Of a stretch of DNA of 64,000 bases, positions 52,139 to 64,000 are shown one piece after another (the stretch's first letter is position 1; each line of letters begins with the position of its first letter). The stretch comes from Auanema rhodensis (lineage: Eukaryota; Nematoda; Chromadorea; Rhabditida; Rhabditidae): the NCBI GenBank assembly GCA_964057225.1, contig OZ059900.1:7822501-7886500 (forward strand), read 5' to 3'. The position numbers and the translations under genes are program-made. The notes under the pieces were generated by a model. That model was given only the letters and a program-made list of their open reading frames with translations. It did not search any database and was not told where the DNA came from.

Positions 52139-53878
52139 TTGACTATTTTTACATATATATGTTCAATTTTAACCACTTTGGTCAAAAAGGACCGAAAATA
52201 TCAAGAATTATTGGTTTTTTGGGGTTTGAAGGGCATTTTGGCAAAATCAGTCAAACTTTTGATCTTAAGCATATTTTTTTCTTCTAAAACGACTAAATGT
52301 ATGAAATACTGTCATAGAATGTTCATATAGGTGTATTTTGCACGAATATCAAAACTGATTGAAATATGGGCCTTTTTATGCTCAAAACGCCATATATTCA
52401 ACGATTTTGGGTACAAAACATGTGAAAACTGTATGTTTTGATCAGACCCTTTGAGATATGGATTTGAAATTCAGGATTCATAAACTTCGACTATTTCTAC
52501 ATATATATGTCCAATTTTAACCACTTTGGTCAAAAAGGACCGAAAATATCAAAAATTATTGGTTTTTTGGGGTTTGAAGGGCATTTTGGCAAAATCAGTC
52601 AAACTTTTGATCTTAAGCATATTTTTTTCTTCTAAAACGACTAAATGTATGAAATACTGTCAAAGAATGTTCATATAGGTGTATTTTGCACGAATATCAA
52701 AACTGATTGAAATATGGGCCTTTTTATGCTCAAAACGCCATATATTCAACGATTTTGGGTACAAAACATGTGAAAACGGTATGTTTTGATCAGACCCTTT
52801 GAGATATGGATTTGAAATTCAGGATTCATAAACTTTGACTATTTTCACATATATATGTCCAATTTTAACCACTTTGGTCAAAAAGGACCGAAAATATCAA
52901 GAATTATTGGTTTTTTGGGGTTTGAAGGGCATTTTGGCAAAATCAGTCAAACTTTTGATCTTAAGCATATTTTTTTCTTCTAAAACGACTAAATGTATGA
53001 AATACTGTCATAGAATGTTCATATAGGTGTATTTTGCACGAATATCAAAACTGATTGAAATATGGGCCTTTTTATGCTCAAAACGCCATATATTCAACGA
53101 TTTTGGGTACAAAACATGTGAAAACTGTATGTTTTGATCAGACCCTTTGAGATATGGATTTGAAATTCAGGATTCATAAACTTCGACTATTTCTACATAT
53201 ATATGTCCAATTTTAACCACTTTGGTCAAAAAGGACCGAAAATATCAAGAATTATTGGTTTTTTGGGGTTTGAAGGGCATTTTGGCAAAATCAGTCAAAC
53301 TTTTGATCTTAAGCATATTTTTTTCTTCTAAAACGACTAAATGTATGAAATACTGTCAAAGAATGTTCATATAGGTGTATTTTGCACGAATATCAAAACT
53401 GATTGAAATATGGGCCTTTTTATGCTCAAAACGCCATATATTCAACGATTTTGGGTACAAAACATGTGAAAACTGTATGTTTTGATCAGACCCTTTGAGA
53501 TATGGATTTAAAATTCAGGATTCATAAAATTCGACTATTTTTACATATATATGTCCAATTTTAACCACTTTGGTCAAAAAGGACCGAAAATATCAAGAAT
53601 TATTGGTTTTTTGGGGTTTGAAGGGCATTTTGGCAAAATCAGTCAAACTTTTGATCTTAAGCATATTTTTTTCTTCTAAAACGACTAAATGTATGAAATA
53701 CTGTCATAGAATGTTCATATAGGTGTATTTTGCACGAATATCAAAACTGATTGAAATATGGGCCTTTTTATGCTCAAAACGCCATATATTCAACGATTTT
53801 GGGTACAAAACATGTGAAAACTGTATGTTTTGATCAGACCCTTTGAGATATGGATTTGAAATTCAGGATTCATAAACT
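52139..53878 (+). repeat. L-J-K-N-D pentamer, copy 2 (1,740 bp)
   Basis: Starts are 52139 L, 52487 J-like (tcaAaaatta, aaaacGgtatg private), 52835 K (attttCac), 53183 N and 53531 D. It repeats 36479-38218 and is followed by another L at 53879. Confidence 0.82.
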
Positions 53879-56800
53879 TTGACTATTTTTACATATATAT
53901 GTTCAATTTTAACCACTTTGGTCAAAAAGGACCGAAAATATCAAGAATTATTGGTTTTTTGGGGTTTGAAGGGCATTTTGGCAAAATCAGTCAAACTTTT
54001 GATCTTAAGCATATTTTTTTCTTCTAAAACGACTAAATGTATGAAATACTGTCATAGAATGTTCATATAGGTGTATTTTGCACGAATATCAAAACTGATT
54101 GAAATATGGGCCTTTTTATGCTCAAAACGCCATATATTCAACGATTTTGGGTACAAAACATGTGAAAACTGTATGTTTTGATCAGACCCTTTGAGATATG
54201 GATTTGAAATTCAGGATTCATAAACTTCGACTATTTCTACATATATATGTCCAATTTTAACCACTTTGGTCAAAAAGGACCGAAAATATCAAAAATTATT
54301 GGTTTTTTGGGGTTTGAAGGGCATTTTGGCAAAATTAGTCAAACTTTTGATCTTAAGCATATTTTTTTCTTCTAAAACGACTAAATGTATGAAATACTGT
54401 CATAGAATGTTCATATAGGTGTATTTTGCACGAATATCAAAACTGATTGAAATATGGGCCTTTTTATGCTCAAAACGCCATATATTCAACGATTTTGGGT
54501 ACAAAACATGTGAAAACTGTATGTTTTGATCAGACCCTTTGAGATATGGATTTGAAATTCAGGATTCATAAACTTCGACTATTTCTACATATATATGTCC
54601 AATTTTAACCACTTTGGTCAAAAAGGACCGAAAATATCAAAAATTATTGGTTTTTTGGGGTTTGAAGGGCATTTTGGCAAAATTAGTCAAACTTTTGATC
54701 TTAAGCATATTTTTTTCTTCTAAAACGACTAAATGTATGAAATACTGTCAAAGAATGTTCATATAGGTGTATTTTGCACGAATATCAAAACTGATTGAAA
54801 TATGGGCCTTTTTATGCTCAAAACGCCATATATTCAACGATTTTGGGTACAAAACATGTGAAAACTGTATGTTTTGATCAGACCCTTTGAGATATGGATT
54901 TGAAATTCAGGATTCATAAACTTTGACTATTTTCACATATATATGTCCAATTTTAACCACTTTGGTCAAAAAGGACCGAAAATATCAAGAATTATTGGTT
55001 TTTTGGGGTTTGAAGGGCATTTTGGCAAAATCAGTCAAACTTTTGATCTTAAGCATATTTTTTTCTTCTAAAACGACTAAATGTATGAAATACTGTCATA
55101 GAATGTTCATATAGGTGTATTTTGCACGAATATCAAAACTGATTGAAATATGGGCCTTTTTATGCTCAAAACGCCATATATTCAACGATTTTGGGTACAA
55201 AACATGTGAAAACTGTATGTTTTGATCAGACCCTTTGAGATATGGATTTGAAATTCAGGATTCATAAACTTCGACTATTTCTACATATATATGTCCAATT
55301 TCAACCACTTTGGTCAAAAAGGACCGAAAATATCAAGAATTATTGGTTTTTTGGGGTTTGAAGGGCATTTTGGCAAAATCAGTCAAACTTTTGATCTTAA
55401 GCATATTTTTTTCTTCTAAAACGACTAAATGTATGAAATACTGTCAAAGAATGTTCATATAGGTGTATTTTGCACGAATATCAAAACTGATTGAAATATG
55501 GGCCTTTTTATGCTCAAAACGCCATATATTCAACGATTTTGGGTACAAAACATGTGAAAACTGTATGTTTTGATCAGACCCTTTGAGATATGGATTTGAA
55601 ATTCAGGATTCATAAACTTCGACTATTTCTACATATATATGTTCAATTTTAACCACTTTGGTCAAAAAGGACCGAAAATATCAAGAATTATTGGTTTTTT
55701 GGGGTTTGAAGGGCATTTTGGCTAAATCAGTCAAACTTTTGATCTTAAGCATATTTTTTTCTTCTAAAACGACTAAATGTATGAAATACTGTCAAAGAAT
55801 GTTCATATAGGTGTATTTTGCACGAATATCAAAACTGATTGAAATATGGGCCTTTTTATGCTCAAAACGCCATATATTCAACGATTTTGGGTACAAAACA
55901 TGTGAAAACTGTATGTTTTGATCAGACCCTTTGAGATATGGATTTAAAATTCAGGATTCATAAAATTCGACTATTTTTAAATATATATGTCCAATTTTAA
56001 CCACTTTGGTCAAAAAGGACCGAAAATATCAAGAATTATTGGTTTTTTGGGGTTTGAAGGGCATTTTGGCAAAATCAGTCAAACTTTTGATCTTAAGCAT
56101 ATTTTTTTCTTCTAAAACGACTAAATGTATGAAATACTGTCAAAGAATGTTCATATAGGTGTATTTTGCACGAATATCAAAACTGATTGAAATATGGGCC
56201 TTTTTATGCTCAAAACGCCATATATTCAACGATTTTGGGTACAAAACATGTGAAAACTGTATGTTTTGATCAGACCCTTTGAGATATGGATTTAAAATTC
56301 AGGATTCATAAAATTCGACTATTTTTACATATATATGTCCAATTTTAACCACTTTGGTCAAAAAGGACCGAAAATATCAAGAATTATTGGTTTTTTGGGG
56401 TTTGAAGGGCATTTTGGCAAAATCAGTCAAACTTTTGATCTTAAGCATATTTTTTTCTTCTAAAACGACTAAATGTATGAAATACTGTCATAGAATGTTC
56501 ATATAGGTGTATTTTGCACGAATATCAAAACTGATTGAAATATGGGCCTTTTTATGCTCAAAACGCCATATATTCAACGATTTTGGGTACAAAACATGTG
56601 AAAACTGTATGTTTTGATCAGACCCTTTGAGATATGGATTTGAAATTCAGGATTCATAAACTTCGACTATTTTTACATATATATGTTCAATTTTAACCAC
56701 TTTGGTCAAAAAGGACCGAAAATATCAAGAATTATTGGTTTTTTGGGGTTTGAAGGGCATTTTGGCAAAATCAGTCAAACTTTTGATCTTAAGCATATTT

Positions 56801-57010
56801 TTTTCTTCTAAAACGACTAAATGTATGAAATACTGTCATAGAATGTTCATATAGGTGTATTTTGCACGAATATCAAAACTGATTGAAATATGGGCCTTTT
56901 TATGCTCAAAACGCCATATATTCAACGATTTTGGGTACAAAACATGTGAAAACTGTATGTTTTGATCAGACCCTTTGAGATATGGATTTGAAATTCAGGA
57001 TTCATAAACT
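53879..57010 (+). repeat. Nine-monomer stretch of domain 2 (3,132 bp)
   Basis: Starts are 53879 L, 54227 and 54575 (both J-like with aaaatTagtc, a tandem pair), 54923 K, 55271 (aatttCaacc), 55619 (tgtTc, gcTaaatc), 55967 D-like (tttttaAat, which breaks the palindrome), 56315 D and 56663. The J-K-aatttCaacc order at 54575-55618 matches 33695-34738, 60 monomers away. Confidence 0.78.
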
Positions 57011-60000
57011 TCGACTATTTCTACATATATATGTCCAATTTTAACCACTTTGGTCAAAAAGGACCGAAAATATCAAAAATTATTGGTTTTTTGGGGTTTG
57101 AAGGGCATTTTGGCAAAATCAGTCAAACTTTTGATCTTAAGCATATTTTTTTCTTCTAAAACGACTGAATGTATGAAATACTGTCAAAGAATGTTCATAT
57201 AGGTGTATTTTGCACGAATATCAAAACTGATTGAAATATGGGCCTTTTTATGCTCAAAACGCCATATATTCAACGATTTTGGGTACAAAACATGTGAAAA
57301 CTGTATGTTTTGATCAGACCCTTTGAGATATGGATTTGAAATTCAGGATTCATAAACTTTGACTATTTTCACATATATATGTCCAATTTTAACCACTTTG
57401 GTCAAAAAGGACCGAAAATATCAAGAATTATTGGTTTTTTGGGGTTTGAAGGGCATTTTGGCAAAATCAGTCAAACTTTTGATCTTAAGCATATTTTTTT
57501 CTTCTAAAACGACTAAATGTATGAAATACTGTCATAGAATGTTCATATAGGTGTATTTTGCACGAATATCAAAACTGATTGAAATATGGGCCTTTTTATG
57601 CTCAAAACGCCATATATTCAACGATTTTGGGTACAAAACATGTGAAAACTGTATGTTTTGATCAGACCCTTTGAGATATGGATTTGAAATTCAGGATTCA
57701 TAAACTTCGACTATTTCTACATATATATGTCCAATTTTAACCACTTTGGTCAAAAAGGACCGAAAATATCAAAAATTATTGGTTTTTTGGGGTTTGAAGG
57801 GCATTTTGGCAAAATCAGTCAAACTTTTGATCTTAAGCATATTTTTTTCTTCTAAAACGACTGAATGTATGAAATACTGTCAAAGAATGTTCATATAGGT
57901 GTATTTTGCACGAATATCAAAACTGATTGAAATATGGGCCTTTTTATGCTCAAAACGCCATATATTCAACGATTTTGGGTACAAAACATGTGAAAACTGT
58001 ATGTTTTGATCAGACCCTTTGAGATATGGATTTGAAATTCAGGATTCATAAACTTTGACTATTTTCACATATATATGTCCAATTTTAACCACTTTGGTCA
58101 AAAAGGACCGAAAATATCAAGAATTATTGGTTTTTTGGGGTTTGAAGGGCATTTTGGCAAAATCAGTCAAACTTTTGATCTTAAGCATATTTTTTTCTTC
58201 TAAAACGACTAAATGTATGAAATACTGTCATAGAATGTTCATATAGGTGTATTTTGCACGAATATCAAAACTGATTGAAATATGGGCCTTTTTATGCTCA
58301 AAACGCCATATATTCAACGATTTTGGGTACAAAACATGTGAAAACTGTATGTTTTGATCAGACCCTTTGAGATATGGATTTGAAATTCAGGATTCATAAA
58401 CTTTGACTATTTTTACATATATATGTTCAATTTTAACCACTTTGGTCAAAAAGGACCGAAAATATCAAGAATTATTGGTTTTTTGGGGTTTGAAGGGCAT
58501 TTTGGCAAAATCAGTCAAACTTTTGATCTTAAGCATATTTTTTTCTTCTAAAACGACTAAATGTATGAAATACTGTCATAGAATGTTCATATAGGTGTAT
58601 TTTGCACGAATATCAAAACTGATTGAAATATGGGCCTTTTTATGCTCAAAACGCCATATATTCAACGATTTTGGGTACAAAACATGTGAAAACTGTATGT
58701 TTTGATCAGACCCTTTGAGATATGGATTTGAAATTCAGGATTCATAAACTTTGACTATTTTTACATATATATGTTCAATTTTAACCACTTTGGTCAAAAA
58801 GGACCGAAAATATCAAGAATTATTGGTTTTTTGGGGTTTGAAGGGCATTTTGGCAAAATCAGTCAAACTTTTGATCTTAAGCATATTTTTTTCTTCTAAA
58901 ACGACTAAATGTATGAAATACTGTCATAGAATGTTCATATAGGTGTATTTTGCACGAATATCAAAACTGATTGAAATATGGGCCTTTTTATGCTCAAAAC
59001 GCCATATATTCAACGATTTTGGGTACAAAACATGTGAAAACTGTATGTTTTGATCAGACCCTTTGAGATATGGATTTGAAATTCAGGATTCATAAACTTC
59101 GACTATTTCTACATATATATGTCCAATTTTAACCACTTTGGTCAAAAAGGACCGAAAATATCAAAAATTATTGGTTTTTTGGGGTTTGAAGGGCATTTTG
59201 GCAAAATCAGTCAAACTTTTGATCTTAAGCATATTTTTTTCTTCTAAAACGACTGAATGTATGAAATACTGTCAAAGAATGTTCATATAGGTGTATTTTG
59301 CACGAATATCAAAACTGATTGAAATATGGGCCTTTTTATGCTCAAAACGCCATATATTCAACGATTTTGGGTACAAAACATGTGAAAACTGTATGTTTTG
59401 ATCAGACCCTTTGAGATATGGATTTGAAATTCAGGATTCATAAACTTTGACTATTTTCACATATATATGTCCAATTTTAACCACTTTGGTCAAAAAGGAC
59501 CGAAAATATCAAGAATTATTGGTTTTTTGGGGTTTGAAGGGCATTTTGGCAAAATCAGTCAAACTTTTGATCTTAAGCATATTTTTTTCTTCTAAAACGA
59601 CTAAATGTATGAAATACTGTCATAGAATGTTCATATAGGTGTATTTTGCACGAATATCAAAACTGATTGAAATATGGGCCTTTTTATGCTCAAAACGCCA
59701 TATATTCAACGATTTTGGGTACAAAACATGTGAAAACTGTATGTTTTGATCAGACCCTTTGAGATATGGATTTGAAATTCAGGATTCATAAACTTTGACT
59801 ATTTTTACATATATATGTTCAATTTTAACCACTTTGGTCAAAAAGGACCGAAAATATCAAGAATTATTGGTTTTTTGGGGTTTGAAGGGCATTTTGGCAA
59901 AATCAGTCAAACTTTTGATCTTAAGCATATTTTTTTCTTCTAAAACGACTAAATGTATGAAATACTGTCATAGAATGTTCATATAGGTGTATTTTGCACG

Positions 60001-63000
60001 AATATCAAAACTGATTGAAATATGGGCCTTTTTATGCTCAAAACGCCATATATTCAACGATTTTGGGTACAAAACATGTGAAAACTGTATGTTTTGATCA
60101 GACCCTTTGAGATATGGATTTGAAATTCAGGATTCATAAACTTCGACTATTTCTACATATATATGTCCAATTTTAACCACTTTGGTCAAAAAGGACCGAA
60201 AATATCAAGAATTATTGGTTTTTTGGGGTTTGAAGGGCATTTTGGCAAAATCAGTCAAACTTTTGATCTTAAGCATATTTTTTTCTTCTAAAACGACTAA
60301 ATGTATGAAATACTGTCATAGAATGTTCATATAGGTGTATTTTGCACGAATATCAAAACTGATTGAAATATGGGCCTTTTTATGCTCAAAACGCCATATA
60401 TTCAACGATTTTGGGTACAAAACATGTGAAAACTGTATGTTTTGATCAGACCCTTTGAGATATGGATTTGAAATTCAGGATTCATAAACTTCGACTATTT
60501 CTACATATATATGTCCAATTTTAACCACTTTGGTCAAAAAGGACCGAAAATATCAAGAATTATTGGTTTTTTGGGGTTTGAAGGGCATTTTGGCAAAATC
60601 AGTCAAACTTTTGATCTTAAGCATATTTTTTTCTTCTAAAACGACTAAATGTATGAAATACTGTCATAGAATGTTCATATAGGTGTATTTTGCACGAATA
60701 TCAAAACTGATTGAAATATGGGCCTTTTTATGCTCAAAACGCCATATATTCAACGATTTTGGGTACAAAACATGTGAAAACTGTATGTTTTGATCAGACC
60801 CTTTGAGATATGGATTTGAAATTCAGGATTCATAAACTTTGACTATTTTTACATATATATGTTCAATTTTAACCACTTTGGTCAAAAAGGACCGAAAATA
60901 TCAAGAATTATTGGTTTTTTGGGGTTTGAAGGGCATTTTGGCAAAATCAGTCAAACTTTTGATCTTAAGCATATTTTTTTCTTCTAAAACGACTAAATGT
61001 ATGAAATACTGTCATAGAATGTTCATATAGGTGTATTTTGCACGAATATCAAAACTGATTGAAATATGGGCCTTTTTATGCTCAAAACGCCATATATTCA
61101 ACGATTTTGGGTACAAAACATGTGAAAACTGTATGTTTTGATCAGACCCTTTGAGATATGGATTTGAAATTCAGGATTCATAAACTTCGACTATTTCTAC
61201 ATATATATGTCCAATTTTAACCACTTTGGTCAAAAAGGACCGAAAATATCAAAAATTATTGGTTTTTTGGGGTTTGAAGGGCATTTTGGCAAAATCAGTC
61301 AAACTTTTGATCTTAAGCATATTTTTTTCTTCTAAAACGACTGAATGTATGAAATACTGTCAAAGAATGTTCATATAGGTGTATTTTGCACGAATATCAA
61401 AACTGATTGAAATATGGGCCTTTTTATGCTCAAAACGCCATATATTCAACGATTTTGGGTACAAAACATGTGAAAACTGTATGTTTTGATCAGACCCTTT
61501 GAGATATGGATTTGAAATTCAGGATTCATAAACTTTGACTATTTCTACATATATATGTCCAATTTTAACCACTTTGGTCAAAAAGGACCGAAAATATCAA
61601 AAATTATTGGTTTTTTGGGGTTTGAAGGGCATTTTGGCAAAATCAGTCAAACTTTTGATCTTAAGCATATTTTTTTCTTCTAAAACGACTGAATGTATGA
61701 AATACTGTCAAAGAATGTTCATATAGGTGTATTTTGCACGAATATCAAAACTGATTGAAATATGGGCCTTTTTATGCTCAAAACGCCATATATTCAACGA
61801 TTTTGGGTACAAAACATGTGAAAACTGTATGTTTTGATCAGACCCTTTGAGATATGGATTTGAAATTCAGGATTCATAAACTTTGACTATTTTCACATAT
61901 ATATGTCCAATTTTAACCACTTTGGTCAAAAAGGACCGAAAATATCAAGAATTATTGGTTTTTTGGGGTTTGAAGGGCATTTTGGCAAAATCAGTCAAAC
62001 TTTTGATCTTAAGCATATTTTTTTCTTCTAAAACGACTAAATGTATGAAATACTGTCATAGAATGTTCATATAGGTGTATTTTGCACGAATATCAAAACT
62101 GATTGAAATATGGGCCTTTTTATGCTCAAAACGCCATATATTCAACGATTTTGGGTACAAAACATGTGAAAACTGTATGTTTTGATCAGACCCTTTGAGA
62201 TATGGATTTGAAATTCAGGATTCATAAACTTTGACTATTTTTACATATATATGTTCAATTTTAACCACTTTGGTCAAAAAGGACCGAAAATATCAAGAAT
62301 TATTGGTTTTTTGGGGTTTGAAGGGCATTTTGGCAAAATCAGTCAAACTTTTGATCTTAAGCATATTTTTTTCTTCTAAAACGACTAAATGTATGAAATA
62401 CTGTCATAGAATGTTCATATAGGTGTATTTTGCACGAATATCAAAACTGATTGAAATATGGGCCTTTTTATGCTCAAAACGCCATATATTCAACGATTTT
62501 GGGTACAAAACATGTGAAAACTGTATGTTTTGATCAGACCCTTTGAGATATGGATTTGAAATTCAGGATTCATAAACTTCGACTATTTCTACATATATAT
62601 GTCCAATTTTAACCACTTTGGTCAAAAAGGACCGAAAATATCAAAAATTATTGGTTTTTTGGGGTTTGAAGGGCATTTTGGCAAAATCAGTCAAACTTTT
62701 GATCTTAAGCATATTTTTTTCTTCTAAAACGACTAAATGTATGAAATACTGTCAAAGAATGTTCATATAGGTGTATTTTGCACGAATATCAAAACTGATT
62801 GAAATATGGGCCTTTTTATGCTCAAAACGCCATATATTCAACGATTTTGGGTACAAAACATGTGAAAACTGTATGTTTTGATCAGACCCTTTGAGATATG
62901 GATTTAAAATTCAGGATTCATAAAATTCGACTATTTTCACATATATATGTCCAATTTTAACCACTTTGGTCAAAAAGGACCGAAAATATCAAGAATTATT

Positions 63001-63970
63001 GGTTTTTTGGGGTTTGAAGGGCATTTTGGCAAAATCAGTCAAACTTTTGATCTTAAGCATATTTTTTTCTTCTAAAACGACTAAATGTATGAAATACTGT
63101 CATAGAATGTTCATATAGGTGTATTTTGCACGAATATCAAAACTGATTGAAATATGGGCCTTTTTATGCTCAAAACGCCATATATTCAACGATTTTGGGT
63201 ACAAAACATGTGAAAACTGTATGTTTTGATCAGACCCTTTGAGATATGGATTTGAAATTCAGGATTCATAAACTTCGACTATTTCTACATATATATGTCC
63301 AATTTTAACCACTTTGGTCAAAAAGGACCGAAAATATCAAGAATTATTGGTTTTTTGGGGTTTGAAGGGCATTTTGGCAAAATCAGTCAAACTTTTGATC
63401 TTAAGCATATTTTTTTCTTCTAAAACGACTAAATGTATGAAATACTGTCATAGAATGTTCATATAGGTGTATTTTGCACGAATATCAAAACTGATTGAAA
63501 TATGGGCCTTTTTATGCTCAAAACGCCATATATTCAACGATTTTGGGTACAAAACATGTGAAAACTGTATGTTTTGATCAGACCCTTTGAGATATGGATT
63601 TGAAATTCAGGATTCATAAACTTTGACTATTTTTACATATATATGTTCAATTTTAACCACTTTGGTCAAAAAGGACCGAAAATATCAAGAATTATTGGTT
63701 TTTTGGGGTTTGAAGGGCATTTTGGCAAAATCAGTCAAACTTTTGATCTTAAGCATATTTTTTTCTTCTAAAACGACTAAATGTATGAAATACTGTCATA
63801 GAATGTTCATATAGGTGTATTTTGCACGAATATCAAAACTGATTGAAATATGGGCCTTTTTATGCTCAAAACGCCATATATTCAACGATTTTGGGTACAA
63901 AACATGTGAAAACTGTATGTTTTGATCAGACCCTTTGAGATATGGATTTGAAATTCAGGATTCATAAACT
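57011..63970 (+). repeat. J-K-L-M rich stretch (20 monomers, 6,960 bp)
   Basis: The order is J K J K L L J K L M M L J J' K L x y M L. J has tcaAaaatta, actGaat and caaag; K has attttCac and catag; L has TTGACTA, tgtTc and catag; M has TCGACTA, tttCtac and catag. J' at 61535 is J with a TTGACTA start. Side-by-side L-L, M-M and J-J' pairs show single-monomer expansions. Very few private changes are visible, so this looks like the most recently homogenised part of the window. Confidence 0.8.
63623..63970 (+). repeat. Representative 348-bp monomer (L type) with landmarks
   Basis: This copy serves as the reference for monomer numbering. It has 105 G or C out of 348 (30.2%). Landmarks: a 12-bp perfect palindrome ACATATATATGT at positions 13-24; a T6G4 tract around 77-86; CTTAAG at 126-131; a T7 run followed by CTTCT at about 135-147; TGATCA at 301-306. 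CpG dinucleotides occur at 55, 152, 205, 250 and 264, with variable CpGs at 2 and 45. L type means TTGACTA start, 25T (tgttc), 46A, 87T and 177T. No promoter, RNA gene or convincing coding signal is visible in the unit. Confidence 0.9.
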
Positions 63971-64000
63971 TTGACTATTTTCACATATATATGTCCAATT
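63971..64000 (+). repeat. Partial monomer at right edge (positions 1-30, K-like)
   Basis: The last 30 bases begin a K-like unit (TTGACTA, attttCac, tgtcc). The array therefore continues past the window. Confidence 0.85.

Larger units (their letters stand above)
1..64000 (+). repeat. 348-bp satellite DNA array (whole window)
   Basis: Every part of the window is a copy of one AT-rich 348-bp unit in a single orientation. There are 183 complete copies from 313 to 63970 and partial copies at both edges. The length check closes exactly: 183 x 348 minus 26 bp of net indels equals the 63,658 bp between the first and last monomer starts. Copies differ from each other at a small set of recurring sites (positions 2, 11, 12, 25, 46, 60, 67, 87, 105, 114, 177, 195, 206, 243, 328, 347) plus rare private changes. 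No unique sequence, mobile element or gene interrupts the array. A centromeric or heterochromatic role is inferred from the architecture, not shown. Confidence 0.98.
31273..64000 (+). repeat. Array domain 2 (strict 348-bp register)
   Basis: The right half lacks the domain-1 alleles. Position 46 is always A, 87 always T, 243 always C and the T-run never carries the T9 deletion. New markers appear: aaAaat at position 67 (first at 33695), agaGtg near position 181 (first at 42743) and actGaat near 156. Apart from one 14-bp deletion near its left end, no indel is seen: from 32999 to 63970 there are 89 monomers of exactly 348 bp. This domain was probably homogenised separately from domain 1. Confidence 0.85.

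Noticed and set aside
63663-63680. GGTC/GACC inverted repeat (positions about 42-56) as a functional hairpin
   Set aside because: The stem is only 4 bp with a 6-base loop and no strong extension, so it is not distinguishable from chance in this composition.
1-64000. CRISPR array
   Set aside because: The repeat unit is 348 bp with no distinct spacers between repeats, and there are no cas genes.
1-64000. CENP-B box in the monomer
   Set aside because: I looked for the TTCG...A..CGGG pattern. TTCGACTA occurs but no CGGG follows at the required spacing on either strand.
1-64000. Telomeric repeats or rDNA spacer
   Set aside because: No TTTAGGG or TTAGGG tandem copies and no rRNA sequence are present; short TTTGGGG-like tracts occur only once per monomer.
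1-64000. Retrotransposon or DNA transposon inside the array
   Set aside because: Every base can be assigned to a monomer, and no target-site duplications, LTRs or transposase-like frames were found.

Overview
The whole window is one uninterrupted tandem array of a 348-bp satellite monomer. All copies lie in the same head-to-tail orientation. I count 183 complete monomers plus a 312-bp partial copy at the left edge and 30 bp at the right edge. I find no protein-coding gene, RNA gene, transposon insertion or unique sequence. The consensus is about 30% G+C (105 of 348 bases in the copy at 63623-63970). For phase, monomer position 1 is the first T of TTGACTA/TCGACTA, so the first complete copy begins at 313.

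Organism: a large eukaryotic genome with long homogenised satellite arrays. The length (2 x 174 bp, near a dinucleosome), the AT-richness and the nested higher-order repeats (HORs) fit a centromeric or heterochromatic satellite. A plant is plausible, but the sequence alone does not prove species or chromosomal location.

Layout: there are two sequence domains. Domain 1 (1 to about 31,270) carries the alleles 46G, 87A, 114G, 60G, 243T and 206A and a shortened T-run that makes 347-bp monomers. Its main structure is a six-monomer, 2,087-bp HOR (called A-B-C-D-E-F here), present in four copies at 313, 2400, 7966 and 11792 with partial and rearranged copies between. A marked H-I dimer follows at 15618, 19792 and 23967 (12-monomer spacing), then a duplicated L-C-R-Q-E pentamer at 25359 and 27446. 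Domain 2 (about 31,270 to 64,000) lacks those alleles. After a 14-bp deletion near 31,982 it runs at exactly 348 bp for 89 consecutive monomers (32,999 to 63,970). It contains a tandem octamer duplication (44831-47614 and 47615-50398), a pentamer repeated 45 monomers apart (36479 and 52139), long stretches of strict two-monomer alternation at position 177, and a right end rich in J, K and L monomers.

Nothing here works as a gene system. What is informative is the record of unequal exchange and segmental duplication: chimeric monomers, single-monomer insertions and losses, block duplications and CpG-type transitions as the main HOR markers. All comparisons were made by eye; percent identities were not computed. 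Monomer letters are labels made for this report.
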